From: Haloarcula mannanilytica
Lineage (GTDB): Archaea; Halobacteriota; Halobacteria; Halobacteriales; Haloarculaceae
NCBI RefSeq assembly: GCF_005406125.1
Contig: NZ_BIXZ01000001.1
Coordinates: forward strand, 1 to 64,000
Length of the DNA: 64,000 bases
Reading direction: 5' to 3'
Both the position numbers and the translations under genes were made by a program. This document shows, piece by piece, positions 54,963-64,000 of this stretch. The stretch's first letter is position 1. Each line of letters begins with the position of its first letter. The notes beneath the pieces are model-generated. The model worked only from the letters and a program-made list of their open reading frames with translations. It did no database searches and was not told where the DNA came from.

Positions 54963-55129
54963 GACACACGCATCGTTTCTGGAGTAGTTGGCTTGTTTTT
55001 CCCGCGATTGTGTATCCCACTCTTGTGTAGTCCCGGACTGTGTACAGTAACAGTATGTACAGTGAGATGTTGCTGAAAGGGATAATTTTACATCAGTTTG
55101 CGAACAACATTCTTACGTAAGGTACATCC

Positions 55130-55270
55130 ATGGGGGACTACGCAAAACCATCTCGCGCGGCGAAGATCAAATGTATCGAGTGTAATTCACCGGTCGTACT
55201 CACGGTTGACGAAGAGTACATCTGTGTCAACTGCGGCGAAACGCCGATCAAATCCGTGACCCCGGCCTGA
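55130..55270 (+). CDS. Small zinc-ribbon protein
   Basis: A 46-residue frame starts at an ATG and contains two CxxC pairs, CIEC (residues 15-18) and CVNC (34-37), spaced by a strand-rich segment (VVLTVDEEY). It lies alone between the surface-protein gene and the DUF457-like gene. Similar tiny zinc ribbons are frequent in haloarchaea; function unknown. A near-palindromic ACTGTGTACAGT occurs upstream, near 55036-55047. Confidence 0.65.
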   Translation: MGDYAKPSRAAKIKCIECNSPVVLTVDEEYICVNCGETPIKSVTPA

Positions 55271-55401
55271 CGCAGCCGGTGGGTGTCCAGCTTGTGGACC
55301 TGGCACGATGAACGATATTTTCGACCCACTGACTGTGGGGAGCTGTAGTCCCTCGGGATTCTATATTCTGGCCAGTGACAACGGCCGGACGACCCGCCAG
55401 C

Positions 55402-56004
55402 TTACTGGTGTGGCACTTCCGACAGGTGTCGGTCGCGTCTCCGGTACATCGCTATGACGCTGTAGCTGGCGGCCAGTCCAAAGACGACGAGTGGGACGAG
55501 AAGCGAGGACAGGCTGTCCGGTGCGTGGGCCGCAAATGACGCCACTCGGTCAGGGTTTGCCGGCAACAGCGGCCAGAACAGGTTCGGGAAGAAGTAGTAG
55601 TCCGTCCCGAGACGCAGTATCGGATAGAAGTCGCCGGCGATGTGTGAGAGGTAGGCGGCTGAGAACACCACTGCGTAGCGCCCGTATCCCCGGCGAGTGG
55701 CCAGCAATACGAGTACGGAAAGAACAGGCAGACAGACGACCAGCGAATGAGCGAGCATCCGGCCGCTGGGAAGGACAGAGAACGTCCACGCCAGTGGCTT
55801 GTCGATCACGTCCGGGAGCTGTGTCGCGACAAGCAGGAGGAGCACCATCGGACCGGAGGGAAACCGACGCCACCGCGCCACCGTATAAGCCGTCAACGGC
55901 ACGGCTGCGAGGAGGAAGTGGCCTTCGGGGTACACTGTGGAGGCAACGGTCCGAGAAAACAAAAGCTGTTCGCCGGACTCGATCACCAGCGAACGGAGTG
56001 TCAC
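55402..56004 (-). CDS. DUF457-like membrane protein, paralog of 38099-38611
   Basis: The 200-residue protein has about five membrane segments with the conserved polar motifs QLPDVIDKPLA, PSGRMLAHSLVV and YLSHIAGD, the same set as in the protein at 38099-38611. The family is related to membrane-bound metal-dependent hydrolases (YdjM). The GTG at 56004 is the likely start. It follows the DUF1616 gene on the same strand by about 45 bp and may be co-transcribed with it. Confidence 0.7.
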   Translation of the reverse strand: MTLRSLVIESGEQLLFSRTVASTVYPEGHFLLAAVPLTAYTVARWRRFPSGPMVLLLLVATQLPDVIDKPLAWTFSVLPSGRMLAHSLVVCLPVLSVLVLLATRRGYGRYAVVFSAAYLSHIAGDFYPILRLGTDYYFFPNLFWPLLPANPDRVASFAAHAPDSLSSLLVPLVVFGLAASYSVIAMYRRRDRHLSEVPHQ

Positions 56005-56049
56005 AAGGCCGATTTCGAGGGCCGGCTCGGATCTCTGTGGGAAAACGGG

Positions 56050-57063
56050 TCAGCCGGTCACGTTCACCCAGAGGTGGACTTCCCGGTATGCGGTCGATTG
56101 GTTGACGGTCTCGGGCGGTGCGCCGCGATACAGGAGGTACTGGAGTCGGAGGCCTTCACCCGTCATTCCGGGCGTCACCTCGTGCTGCCCATGCCATGTC
56201 TCGTTATGTCCCAGCGTCGGCTGGAAGCGCCGCAGTTCCGTCCGCTCCTGGACCCGCGTTTCGTTGCCGACGCGCTCGACCCGCTGTAACTCGGCGATGA
56301 CCGTGTACTCCGTCCGCTCGTGTTCCTGATTCCCGATACCGACGATCAGCGACCCGCTTTCGCCTTGCTGAAACTCCGTCCGATAGTTGTCCGCGACGAG
56401 TTCGCCGTCGTCGGTTTCGGTCAGCAGGTAGAACTCGCTGAACCGCTCGCCGTCTTTCGGAACCGTGACGGCGTACCCAACGCTGGCGGCTGCAAGCAAG
56501 ATGCTCAGTACTAACAGCACGTTCAGGGCGGCGTCCGTCCGTGAAGCCGGCGAGAACAGTTCTTCCCGGCCGGCGCTGAGCCACGTGCGATACGGGACGT
56601 GAAATTGCTCCTCGGGGGGCAACGCCCAGCGTCGAACGGCGGCGACGGCAGTTAGCACGAGCGTCAGTCCGCTGAGTGACACGAGAATCGGAAGCAGACG
56701 GATGCCCCACGGCGTGAAGTTTAACACCAGACCGACGAGGGGAACGAGCGCGATGCTGAGGCCGAACGAGAGCGCCACCCGTTCGATGCCATCGATGCCG
56801 TCGGCCTCGGAGTTCGTGTCAGCTTCACCGTCGGCAGTGGGACCGCTCCCGTCTTCCGGAAACAGCGCGGCAATGAACGCATAGCCGGGAATAAAGAGGA
56901 CAAACACCAGTCCGACGACGATGCGGACCGGTGTCTCGGAGAGGATCGGCAGCAGGGCAGCCAGGTTCGTCAGCAGCACCACGCCGATAACGCCGGCCAG
57001 ATCGGCCGGGAGGTAGCGGAGTTGGCGCGGCAGGAGCAGTTTCCACGCCGGAGTTTCTGCCAT
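56050..57063 (-). CDS. DUF1616-family membrane protein
   Basis: The 337-residue protein has several membrane helices (including VIGVVLLTNLAALLPIL and IVVGLVFVLFIPGYAFIAAL, where FIPGYAF is characteristic of DUF1616), an acidic loop near residue 80, and a C-terminal extracellular domain of about 125 residues with Asn-X-Thr sites. In haloarchaea these genes often accompany surface glycosylation or S-layer genes. The ATG at 57063 is the family start. It is divergent from the DUF4129-type gene. Confidence 0.7.
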   Translation of the reverse strand: MAETPAWKLLLPRQLRYLPADLAGVIGVVLLTNLAALLPILSETPVRIVVGLVFVLFIPGYAFIAALFPEDGSGPTADGEADTNSEADGIDGIERVALSFGLSIALVPLVGLVLNFTPWGIRLLPILVSLSGLTLVLTAVAAVRRWALPPEEQFHVPYRTWLSAGREELFSPASRTDAALNVLLVLSILLAAASVGYAVTVPKDGERFSEFYLLTETDDGELVADNYRTEFQQGESGSLIVGIGNQEHERTEYTVIAELQRVERVGNETRVQERTELRRFQPTLGHNETWHGQHEVTPGMTGEGLRLQYLLYRGAPPETVNQSTAYREVHLWVNVTG

Positions 57064-57192
57064 TAGCGGTGTCTCATGTCGGCACGGTAAAAAAATAGCT
57101 GATTGCTCCGCCTGCCGTTTCCCTGCATGATTGGAACGATGACGAGGTGGACCAACCGAACGCATTTTATCAAACGGGGAGAATAACCCAGT

Positions 57193-59349
57193 GTGTTCCA
57201 GAGCCAGTCGTGGGCCGTACTTGTCACCCTGGCAGTAGTGGGACTTACAGCCGGTGCGGGCGGGGTGACAGCGATGCAAGCCGACGACGGCGGTTCGGAT
57301 ATGAACCTCCAGGTAGAGACGCCAACGGATGACAACGAGACCCAGCAGGAAAACCCGGATTCAGTGTCTGACGGCGAATACAGCGACGAAACGGCTGCCT
57401 GGTTGGCTCGGACGATGGGTTCCCAGCTTGAAAACAGCAGTATCGCGTTATCGAACCAACAGTACGACCGGGCGCGGTCGGTCCTCGGTGACGACTACGA
57501 CGAGCGTTTAGAGCAATACGTCGAGGTTGCCGGTGACACATCCTCGGAGACGGACGACACTGCCGCACGAGAGTTCGAGGCCGCGCGCGGAAACCAGCAG
57601 AACTTCACGAACGAGGTACAGCGGTACCGACAGCAGTACGCCGCGTATCAGGCGGCACGGGAGAACGGGAACGAGCGGGAAGCACGCATCACTGCCCGTG
57701 CGATGGAGCGGACAGCAGCGAACATCTCCGACAGCAGCCAGCGACTGAATCGGAACTTCGAACAGATCGAGAACACAACTTCGGTCGATCTCTCCAACGG
57801 ACAGGGCGAGATAAACGAGACGACGGAAAACATCACGGCGACGCAGTCGGCGGTCCGGGAAGAAACGCTCGTCGGAACCACGCTCACGGTGCAGGCGATA
57901 GACCAGACCGCATCGTTCAGCGATCCGGGAACCATCTCCGGCCAGATACAGACCGAGAACGGGTCGGTCATCGCTGACGAGCCGGTCGAACTCAGGGTCG
58001 GAAACCGGACGCGAACGGTCCAGACTGACTCCAACGGAACCTTCGAAACGCAGTATCGACCACGATCGGTCGGGCTCGGGCCACAGTCCGTGCCGGTCGA
58101 GTATATCCCGAGTGCCGACTCAGTGTACCTGACAGACAACGCCTCGTTCACGATCACTGTCCAGCAGGTGACACCCGACGTGACGAACGATATCTCGCCG
58201 GAGGCAGTGGGCTACGGCGACCGACTTGACGTTTCGGTGTCCGTGGCGGTCAATTCGACCGGTGTGTCGGATATTCCGGTCGAATTTCTCGTGGGCGATG
58301 CTGTCGTCGCACGGACGACGACCGGACCGAACGGCACTGTCACGGCAGCGGTTCAGGTCCCGGCGTCGGTAGACGACGGTGACCGGCAGGTCGTCGCCCG
58401 GATTCCATACCAGGACCGCGCTATCGCCGGTTCGCAGTCTGAACACCCAGTGGTCGTCGTCGAGACAGAGACAACCCTCTCAGTGAGTGCGTCACGAACG
58501 GACAATGGAATTGTCGCCCGCGGCCAGCTACAGACCGCTGCTGGAGACCCTGTCGCTGACCGCCCGGTCCAGATTCAGGCTGGCGACGGCGAGGCCCAGG
58601 TCGTCGAAACAACCCAGAACGGCTCATTCCAGACTGTGGTTGCGGACCCACAGACTGGGGAGTCAGTTACCGTTACTGCGACGTACACCGAGCCGCGTTC
58701 GAACCTCGGTAACGCCACAGCAACGGCGACGGTGGCTGCAGGGACCGGCGGCGGGAACCCACCGGTCGGCTCCGGCTCAGACCGCGATATCCTCATCGAT
58801 ACGTTGCTGGGGATCCTGTTCGGGTCAGACGAGAACCCGGGAATCGGCTTCGGGAACGGAGTCATCGGGTACAGCTGGCTGCCGGTCCTTGGCGGCGGTC
58901 TGGCGTTGATCGTCGTCGGCGCATCCTGGTTCGTCGTGGCGCGGTTTAATCAGACTCAGGACACAGACACGACTGCATCGGTGGAGACGGCCGACCCGCC
59001 GTCGACTGAGCCTGACAAGCCGCCGACTATTTTGGACGACGCTGGCCCAACGTTCGAGGAGCGTATCGAGACATATCTGGACAGCGGGAACTACGACGCC
59101 GCAACGGTGCTGGCCTACACCGCCGTCCACGACGAACTGGTGACGAAAAACGGGATTGACGAGGGGACGACCCACTGGGAACTGCTCCGGGAAAGCCGGG
59201 AACACGGTGTCCCCGAGGACCAAGTGGCAGACATCGAGACAGTCGTCGAAGCCTTCGAAATGGCGGCGTTCGCACCCACCTCAGTCGAGCCGTCGCGAGC
59301 CCAGGCGGCCGTCGAGCGCGCCCAGGACTTCCAGGCCGACAGCCGGTAA
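57193..59349 (+). CDS. Large surface protein with Ig-like repeats and cytoplasmic DUF4129-like domain
   Basis: The 718-residue protein starts at a GTG and has a signal peptide (AVLVTLAVVGLTAGAGGVTA), a helical region (to about residue 230), three Ig-like beta domains (for example SVIADEPVELRVGNRTRTVQ), then a membrane helix (VLGGGLALIVVGASWFVVA) and a cytoplasmic DUF4129-like domain (ATVLAYTAVHDELVTKNG). It is the first gene of a plus-strand run with a membrane protein and an ABC exporter. It may be an envelope protein tied to that system. Confidence 0.65.
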   Translation: MFQSQSWAVLVTLAVVGLTAGAGGVTAMQADDGGSDMNLQVETPTDDNETQQENPDSVSDGEYSDETAAWLARTMGSQLENSSIALSNQQYDRARSVLGDDYDERLEQYVEVAGDTSSETDDTAAREFEAARGNQQNFTNEVQRYRQQYAAYQAARENGNEREARITARAMERTAANISDSSQRLNRNFEQIENTTSVDLSNGQGEINETTENITATQSAVREETLVGTTLTVQAIDQTASFSDPGTISGQIQTENGSVIADEPVELRVGNRTRTVQTDSNGTFETQYRPRSVGLGPQSVPVEYIPSADSVYLTDNASFTITVQQVTPDVTNDISPEAVGYGDRLDVSVSVAVNSTGVSDIPVEFLVGDAVVARTTTGPNGTVTAAVQVPASVDDGDRQVVARIPYQDRAIAGSQSEHPVVVVETETTLSVSASRTDNGIVARGQLQTAAGDPVADRPVQIQAGDGEAQVVETTQNGSFQTVVADPQTGESVTVTATYTEPRSNLGNATATATVAAGTGGGNPPVGSGSDRDILIDTLLGILFGSDENPGIGFGNGVIGYSWLPVLGGGLALIVVGASWFVVARFNQTQDTDTTASVETADPPSTEPDKPPTILDDAGPTFEERIETYLDSGNYDAATVLAYTAVHDELVTKNGIDEGTTHWELLRESREHGVPEDQVADIETVVEAFEMAAFAPTSVEPSRAQAAVERAQDFQADSR

Positions 59350-59415
59350 CGAACCCCCGAGTCGTCCGTCGGAATGCGGTAACTATCTTACACCCACCCG
59401 CTGTAGGGCCGGGCA

Positions 59416-61104
59416 ATGAGTGACGGCCGTAAGGGGCGATTGCTGCTCATCGTGGCTGTGGTGGCCGTGGCGGTCGCGGCCCGACTGACGACGCTTCACT
59501 GGACACCGCTGCCCTCAACGCTAGACGGATTCGGCTACGTCGCTCTGGCGAGGGACACGCTCGAGACGGGGACGTTTCCGCTCACGCGGTTCCGCGCGGA
59601 CAACATCGTGTTTACCGCTGTGCTGACGCTCACCGGCGCCATCACCGGCGAGCGGCCGCTGTATATCGCTCAGCCGGTCGTCGCGGTCACCGGGGCGGCG
59701 TCCTGTCTGACCGCCATGGCGCTTGTCAAACGGCTCGCACAATCGATTCGCTGGCGGCACTCCCGAACGACTCTCGCAATGGGTATCGTCGGGATGGGGC
59801 TCGCGGTCGAGGGTATCTATCTCCGGCGAACCGGGCAGACGGACGAGGAGGCACTGGCGTTCCTGTTGCTCCCGCTGTTTGCGATTGCCGTCCATCGGCT
59901 GCTTAGGACCGAGCGCTACAGACGCCGCTGGGGCGCGGTCGTGGTGGTCCTGTTCGCTGCCTTCCCGCTCCTGCATACGTTCAGCTCGCTCATCGTCGGG
60001 TTGGTACTCACGGGGGTGCTAGCGGCACATCTTGCCCGGATTCCGTCGCGCCGTGACGCCGTTACCGCTCTGGCAGTCGTCGCTGGCTTCTGGGTGTACA
60101 TGTGGGGGTACTACCGGTTCGCCGAACGGTCGCTTCTGGAGGTCCCGTACGTCGACCGTATCAGCGCGTATCCGGGGCTGTTCCTGGCCTGGGTCGTCGT
60201 GCTGGTGGCGACGCTGATCTGGTTCCAGCGGACGAGCGCCCGCCTGCAGCGAGCGACACTGGGCGGCGCAGTCGGTCTCTGGTTCCTGACGCTCGCAGCC
60301 AACGCCACACAGACCGTGTTTCCCGGGACACAGACTACACCGGTCGGACTCCTGGTGCTCGTCGTGGCCTTTGCCGTCCCAGTGCTGTTTGCGGTCGTCG
60401 GACTCCCGCATGCGAGCCGCGACCGCCGGCGGATCGGTCCGGTCGTGCTAGCGCTGCTGCTAGCGCCGGTCGTCATCGTGTACTTCTCGCTGACCGCCTC
60501 CCTGACGCCGGAGTACTACGGGACCGCGCTCCGGGGCCAGACGTTCGTTCACCTTCCCGTGTTCGTCCTCGCCGGTATCGGCATCGCAGCAGTCGCCTAT
60601 CACCGGTCGCCGACACCGGATGGCGGGCTCGGAACGTCACGGACTCACAGCCACCGGATCGCAACCGTCCTGACAGTTGTAATCTTGGTGGCCGCGGTCG
60701 TGACAATGCCGATCGCGTTCGTCAATCTCGATACCTTTGCGTTCCCGACCGGGGCGACCGAATCGCAGTTCGCCGCCGCGACGTTCACTGCGGACCATGT
60801 CGACGAGCAGTGGGCGTCGGACCACCCGTTTAGCCGTATTGTCGCCCTGTACTATCCGGGCGCGTCCAACGGAACGTACCAGCCAGTTGCCCGGTGGCTT
60901 GGGGGCGGCTCAAAACCCACCTGTCCGACGCTATCGCGGGCGTCCTGGGGCACGACTGGGGCGCACCTGTTCCCGGCAGGGAGCGAGAAGACCACGCCCG
61001 CAGCGCTGGAGGAGTGGCGCTACGAGAACGACGTGGTCTACGATACTCGTAGTCTCGATTCCGTGTATCTCGTTCGGCCGGGCGGAAACCGAACGGGCTG
61101 TTGA
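59416..61104 (+). CDS. Polytopic membrane protein, possible GT-C-type glycosyltransferase
   Basis: The 562-residue protein has about twelve membrane helices and a C-terminal extracellular domain of about 110 residues. The first loop (STLDGFGYVALARDTLE) contains acidic residues placed like the catalytic Asp of GT-C glycosyltransferases, but the assignment is weak. It lies between the DUF4129-type and the ABC genes on the same strand, with short gaps. An envelope-related role is inferred from neighbours. Confidence 0.5.
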   Translation: MSDGRKGRLLLIVAVVAVAVAARLTTLHWTPLPSTLDGFGYVALARDTLETGTFPLTRFRADNIVFTAVLTLTGAITGERPLYIAQPVVAVTGAASCLTAMALVKRLAQSIRWRHSRTTLAMGIVGMGLAVEGIYLRRTGQTDEEALAFLLLPLFAIAVHRLLRTERYRRRWGAVVVVLFAAFPLLHTFSSLIVGLVLTGVLAAHLARIPSRRDAVTALAVVAGFWVYMWGYYRFAERSLLEVPYVDRISAYPGLFLAWVVVLVATLIWFQRTSARLQRATLGGAVGLWFLTLAANATQTVFPGTQTTPVGLLVLVVAFAVPVLFAVVGLPHASRDRRRIGPVVLALLLAPVVIVYFSLTASLTPEYYGTALRGQTFVHLPVFVLAGIGIAAVAYHRSPTPDGGLGTSRTHSHRIATVLTVVILVAAVVTMPIAFVNLDTFAFPTGATESQFAAATFTADHVDEQWASDHPFSRIVALYYPGASNGTYQPVARWLGGGSKPTCPTLSRASWGTTGAHLFPAGSEKTTPAALEEWRYENDVVYDTRSLDSVYLVRPGGNRTGC

Positions 61105-61184
61105 GGTATCAATGACACCCTCCGCCCCCTTGAACCAAGTATGTAACCGTGGCATACAATACGGGGCCGGCAGAAAGGCCGATA

Positions 61185-61886
61185 ATGACTGACCCCGTCC
61201 TCGTCGGGTCGGAGCTGTGTGTCACACGGCGGGGAACCAAGATTCTCGACGGCGTCTCACTCTCGGTTGGGTCCGACGCGGCGATGCTCGTCCAGGGGCC
61301 AAGCGGGGCCGGAAAGTCGACGCTGTTCAACGTCCTCGGACTGCTAGAGCCACCGTCTAGCGGTCGGCTGGAAATCGACGGCAGGGACGCGAGCAAACTG
61401 TCCGAACGCCAGCGCGCTAGCCTGCGGCGGACGACGCTGGGGTTCGTCTTTCAGGACTTCCAGCTCATCGGTGACCTCACCGCCCGCGAGAACGCGTCAC
61501 TCCCGCAGGAACACGCCGGCGACCGCGACCCCGACTGGCTGGACACGCTGTTCGACCGCCTTGGAATCGCCGGGCTCGAACACCAGTATCCCGCGACGCT
61601 GAGCGGGGGCGAGAAACAGCGGGTCGCCATCGCGCGGGCGCTCGCCAACAGACCCGAGATCGTCCTCGCCGACGAACCGACGGGACAGCTAGACCCGGAC
61701 ACGGCCGAGTCGGTGCTGAATCTCCTGTTCAGCATGAAGGAATCGACGGAAACCGCGCTCGTCGTCATCAGCCACGACCCGCAGTTGGCCCAGCGGTTCG
61801 ACGAACGGCTGTTCATCCGCGGCGGCACGCTCGTTTCCGACGCCGCTTCGACGCCGAACGCGAGTCCGTCCACGGAGACGAACTAA
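61185..61886 (+). CDS. ABC transporter ATP-binding protein (MacB/LolD type)
   Basis: The 233-residue ATPase has all nucleotide-binding motifs: Walker A GPSGAGKST, Q-loop FVFQDFQL, signature LSGGEKQR, Walker B IVLADEPTGQLD and the H-loop ISHDP. The DEPTG sequence after Walker B and the ADEPTGQLD form are typical of MacB/LolD/FtsE exporters. It lies 7 bp before the permease gene, so the two form one transporter. The ATG at 61185 is preferred over an earlier GTG. Confidence 0.9.
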   Translation: MTDPVLVGSELCVTRRGTKILDGVSLSVGSDAAMLVQGPSGAGKSTLFNVLGLLEPPSSGRLEIDGRDASKLSERQRASLRRTTLGFVFQDFQLIGDLTARENASLPQEHAGDRDPDWLDTLFDRLGIAGLEHQYPATLSGGEKQRVAIARALANRPEIVLADEPTGQLDPDTAESVLNLLFSMKESTETALVVISHDPQLAQRFDERLFIRGGTLVSDAASTPNASPSTETN

Positions 61887-61893
61887 CGAACCG

Positions 61894-64000
61894 ATGGGAT
61901 ACCGAAACGCCCTCCTGTTTCGCTGGTCCAGACGGGACCGGCTCACCGTCGTCGTCGTCGCCGTGACGGCCGCGTTTCTCATCGGCACGGTCCTGCTGTT
62001 GTTCACCGCTGTCACGTACTCGGAAACGTTCGCCGAACCGCTTGCGAACTCAGGGACGGTCACCTACCACGACGCGGGGAACGGCCCGCCGGACCCCGGT
62101 GGGGATGTCACCGTCCTCCCGACAGCGACGGCGACCACAAACGGAACTGCGGTTCGGCTCGTCGGCATCCCGCCCGATACGCCGCGGGTCCTTATCGAGG
62201 GGTCGGCCCAGTGGCAAGAGGGGAGGTTACCGACGATACCGGACGGCGTTGACGGCCGGGGACCGGTCTCCCAGCAGCGGACCCGAACGGTGAGCGGGTC
62301 CAACGGCACCATCTCGCTCTCGGTCGTGCCACAGGAGCGGGGGACGACGTTCCTCTCCAACCAGTGGTACGCCACGAACGCCTCGACCGCACAGCAGGTC
62401 GGTGTCACGGGCTATTTCGTCATCGACCACAGCCCGAGCGGGACCGGCCTTGGAAGCCTGCCCAGCGAGGGGTCACCGCTCGTCAGCGCGCTCCTGTACG
62501 TGCTCGGCGGCCTGGAGCAGGTGCTCTGGGCGCTGGGCATCGCGGCTGCCGCAGGCGGCTTGTTGGTCCTCATCGTCGTCTACAACGTCACGAAGATGAG
62601 CGTCCGCGACCGACTCGACGCGATCCGGGTCATCCGCTCGACCGGCGCGTCGGGCTGGCGCGTCGGGCTCCTGTTTACGCTTCGGGCTGGGCTTCTCGTG
62701 ACGACGGGCGTGGTTCTGGGCTACGCTGCCGGACTCATTCTCATCAAGGCGCTTGTCAACGTCGCGATTTACGTCGGCCTGCCCATCGCGCTCGATGTCA
62801 CCGTTACGGGTCAGAGCGCGACCGTCGTCGCCGGCGTCGCCGGTGTCTTCGTTCTGATGGGCCTCGTCGCCGGCGCGTTTGCGGCCTATCCCGCGGCGAC
62901 TCGCCCACCGGCCTCGCTCGGCAGCCGTCACGCCCGGTCCGGCCAGTCCGGCCAGTCGACGCGTGCGAAGGTCCGGAACTGGGTCGCGCCGACGTTTCTG
63001 TCGTGGCGCTCGGTCGTGCCGACGGCGGCAACGCTGACCGTGTTCGGCATCACATTCTTGCTCGTCGTTTCGCTGGCCGGCCTCGCTTCTCCGCTCGGCG
63101 GTGGGGCGGGCGATTCCGGAACTATCACCGAAGCCGGCGCGCCTCATCCCCTGAACAGCCGCCTCGACGCCGAGTATGCGTCGGCGCTCCGTGCCGACGG
63201 GACGCCGGCCAGCCCGGAGATCATCTACGCGCAGGTTTCCGACGGCCAGCCGTACATGGCCCACGGAGCGGAGTACGATGAGTTCGCGAACGTCACCGGA
63301 GCTACGCTAGTCGAGGGCCAGCGACCACAGCGACACGACGAGGCCGTCATCGGGAGTGACCTCTCGCAGACGCTGGATGTCGAAGTCGGCGACGAACTGA
63401 CCGTCAGCGGGAGCGTCAAGCCCGGGATTCGCCGGGTCACCGTTGTCGGACGGTACGACGCCCCGAGAACGCTCGATGACCTCCTCATTCTGCCGCTTGA
63501 CTCCGCGGCCGATCTGGCGACCGGGCCGGGAGAGGTCCACATGATTCGCGTCAAGGGGCCGGTGTCCGAGATCGACGACGCCGACGGCGTCGCTGCTAAC
63601 CAGTCGGGTGCTGTCGTGACGGGGCTGTCGGGTCCGGAGCGAGTCACGGAAGGCGACAGTATCAACCTCTCCGTGGCTGTGCGAAACGTCGGTAACGAGC
63701 GGGCGACTCGGGAGGTAACAGTCCGGTATCGAGGTGCGCGCAAGGCAACGACGGTGACCGTCCCGCCGGGACAGGAGCGGACCGGGACCGTCTCCTTCAG
63801 GGCGTCGGAACTGGGGCCGGCAAACGCCACTGCCGGGGAGTACACCCATTCGGTGACTGTCGTCTCGCCGGACGCCATCGAGATCCCGAACCAGTTACCC
63901 TCACAGGCCCCACCCGGGTCGGGACTTTCCGTTCCCGTCGTCACGAAAACCGGGGACCGCGTTTCGAACGCCACCGTCTCGGTGAACGGGCCGTCGCTCA
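61894..64000 (+). CDS. ABC transporter permease (FtsX-like), partial
   Basis: The frame starts at an ATG at 61894 and is open to the right edge (more than 700 codons). It has an N-terminal membrane helix (LTVVVVAVTAAFLIGTVLLL), an extracellular domain, an FtsX-like helix bundle (ALGIAAAAGGLLVLIVVYN then LDAIRVIRSTGASGW, characteristic of FtsX/MacB), a second extracellular MacB-like domain, and near the edge a CARDB/Ig-like segment (INLSVAVRNVGNERATREV). It is the partner of the ATPase gene 7 bp upstream. The Ig-like domain within a permease is unusual. Confidence 0.85.
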   Translation, partial: MGYRNALLFRWSRRDRLTVVVVAVTAAFLIGTVLLLFTAVTYSETFAEPLANSGTVTYHDAGNGPPDPGGDVTVLPTATATTNGTAVRLVGIPPDTPRVLIEGSAQWQEGRLPTIPDGVDGRGPVSQQRTRTVSGSNGTISLSVVPQERGTTFLSNQWYATNASTAQQVGVTGYFVIDHSPSGTGLGSLPSEGSPLVSALLYVLGGLEQVLWALGIAAAAGGLLVLIVVYNVTKMSVRDRLDAIRVIRSTGASGWRVGLLFTLRAGLLVTTGVVLGYAAGLILIKALVNVAIYVGLPIALDVTVTGQSATVVAGVAGVFVLMGLVAGAFAAYPAATRPPASLGSRHARSGQSGQSTRAKVRNWVAPTFLSWRSVVPTAATLTVFGITFLLVVSLAGLASPLGGGAGDSGTITEAGAPHPLNSRLDAEYASALRADGTPASPEIIYAQVSDGQPYMAHGAEYDEFANVTGATLVEGQRPQRHDEAVIGSDLSQTLDVEVGDELTVSGSVKPGIRRVTVVGRYDAPRTLDDLLILPLDSAADLATGPGEVHMIRVKGPVSEIDDADGVAANQSGAVVTGLSGPERVTEGDSINLSVAVRNVGNERATREVTVRYRGARKATTVTVPPGQERTGTVSFRASELGPANATAGEYTHSVTVVSPDAIEIPNQLPSQAPPGSGLSVPVVTKTGDRVSNATVSVNGPSL

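Noticed and set aside
1-64000. CRISPR arrays and rRNA genes
   Set aside because: No regularly spaced short repeats and no rRNA-like sequence were found; GC-rich words in 29.2-29.9 kb are irregular.

Overview
The window looks like haloarchaeal (class Halobacteria) chromosomal DNA. The proteins are rich in Asp and Glu, much of the DNA is GC-rich, genes often start at leaderless ATG or GTG codons about 25-30 bp after a TATA-like box, and there are TFB, Tat, lipobox and PGF-CTERM signatures. Family resemblances suggest Haloarcula or a close relative; this is inference.

The window has two halves that meet near a tRNA-Ser(UGA) gene at 39829-39911 (minus strand). To the left (1 to about 39.6 kb) is a mosaic, mobile-looking region. 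It starts with an AT-rich segment holding a partial polytopic membrane protein and a sulfatase-like enzyme. Next comes an insertion-sequence graveyard (2.2-6.1 kb) with IS110, TnpB and IS4/5-like relics around two regulator/toxin-like pairs. A minus-strand type IV secretion-like operon follows (12.5 to 6.1 kb: small TrbC/VirB2-like membrane protein, surface protein, VirB6/TrbL-like protein, VirB3/PrgI-like protein and VirB4-like ATPase). Its VirD4-like coupling ATPase lies 21 kb away at 33.5-37.0 kb. Between them are a multi-PAS histidine kinase, a GMC dehydrogenase operon, a SWIM protein, a cold-shock protein, a pentapeptide-repeat channel, a TFB with a tiny zinc ribbon, a dead PemK-type toxin-antitoxin pair, an ArdC-like anti-restriction protein, a Fic protein, an OB-fold DNA-binding protein, a GC-rich non-coding block with a perfect 16-bp inverted repeat, a DoxX protein, an aldo/keto reductase and a regulator/nucleotidyltransferase pair. 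The content fits an integrated conjugative element or plasmid. No relaxase, replication initiator or integrase was recognised here, so the element may extend beyond the left edge.

To the right (39.9-64 kb) is more uniform, GC-rich, housekeeping-like sequence: a DUF2064-like protein, aroA-aroC-uracil-DNA glycosylase, an SDR enzyme, a ZIP transporter, a TIGR00300-type LOR/SDH protein, a lipoprotein, an aspartoacylase-like protein, a DUF309 protein, tRNA-Leu(CAA), two paralogous secreted proteins, a DUF457-like protein, a DUF1616 protein and a plus-strand run encoding a DUF4129-type surface protein, a membrane protein and an ABC exporter whose permease runs off the right edge.

Partial copies of the tRNA-Ser 3' end lie just left of the intact gene, as expected if elements repeatedly integrated into it. 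The most unusual items are the doubly inactivated toxin-antitoxin pair, paired palindromes in the conjugation promoter, a leader motif shared by the TFB and ArdC genes, the tRNA 3'-end repeats, and a cytidylate-kinase-like protein lacking the Walker A lysine.
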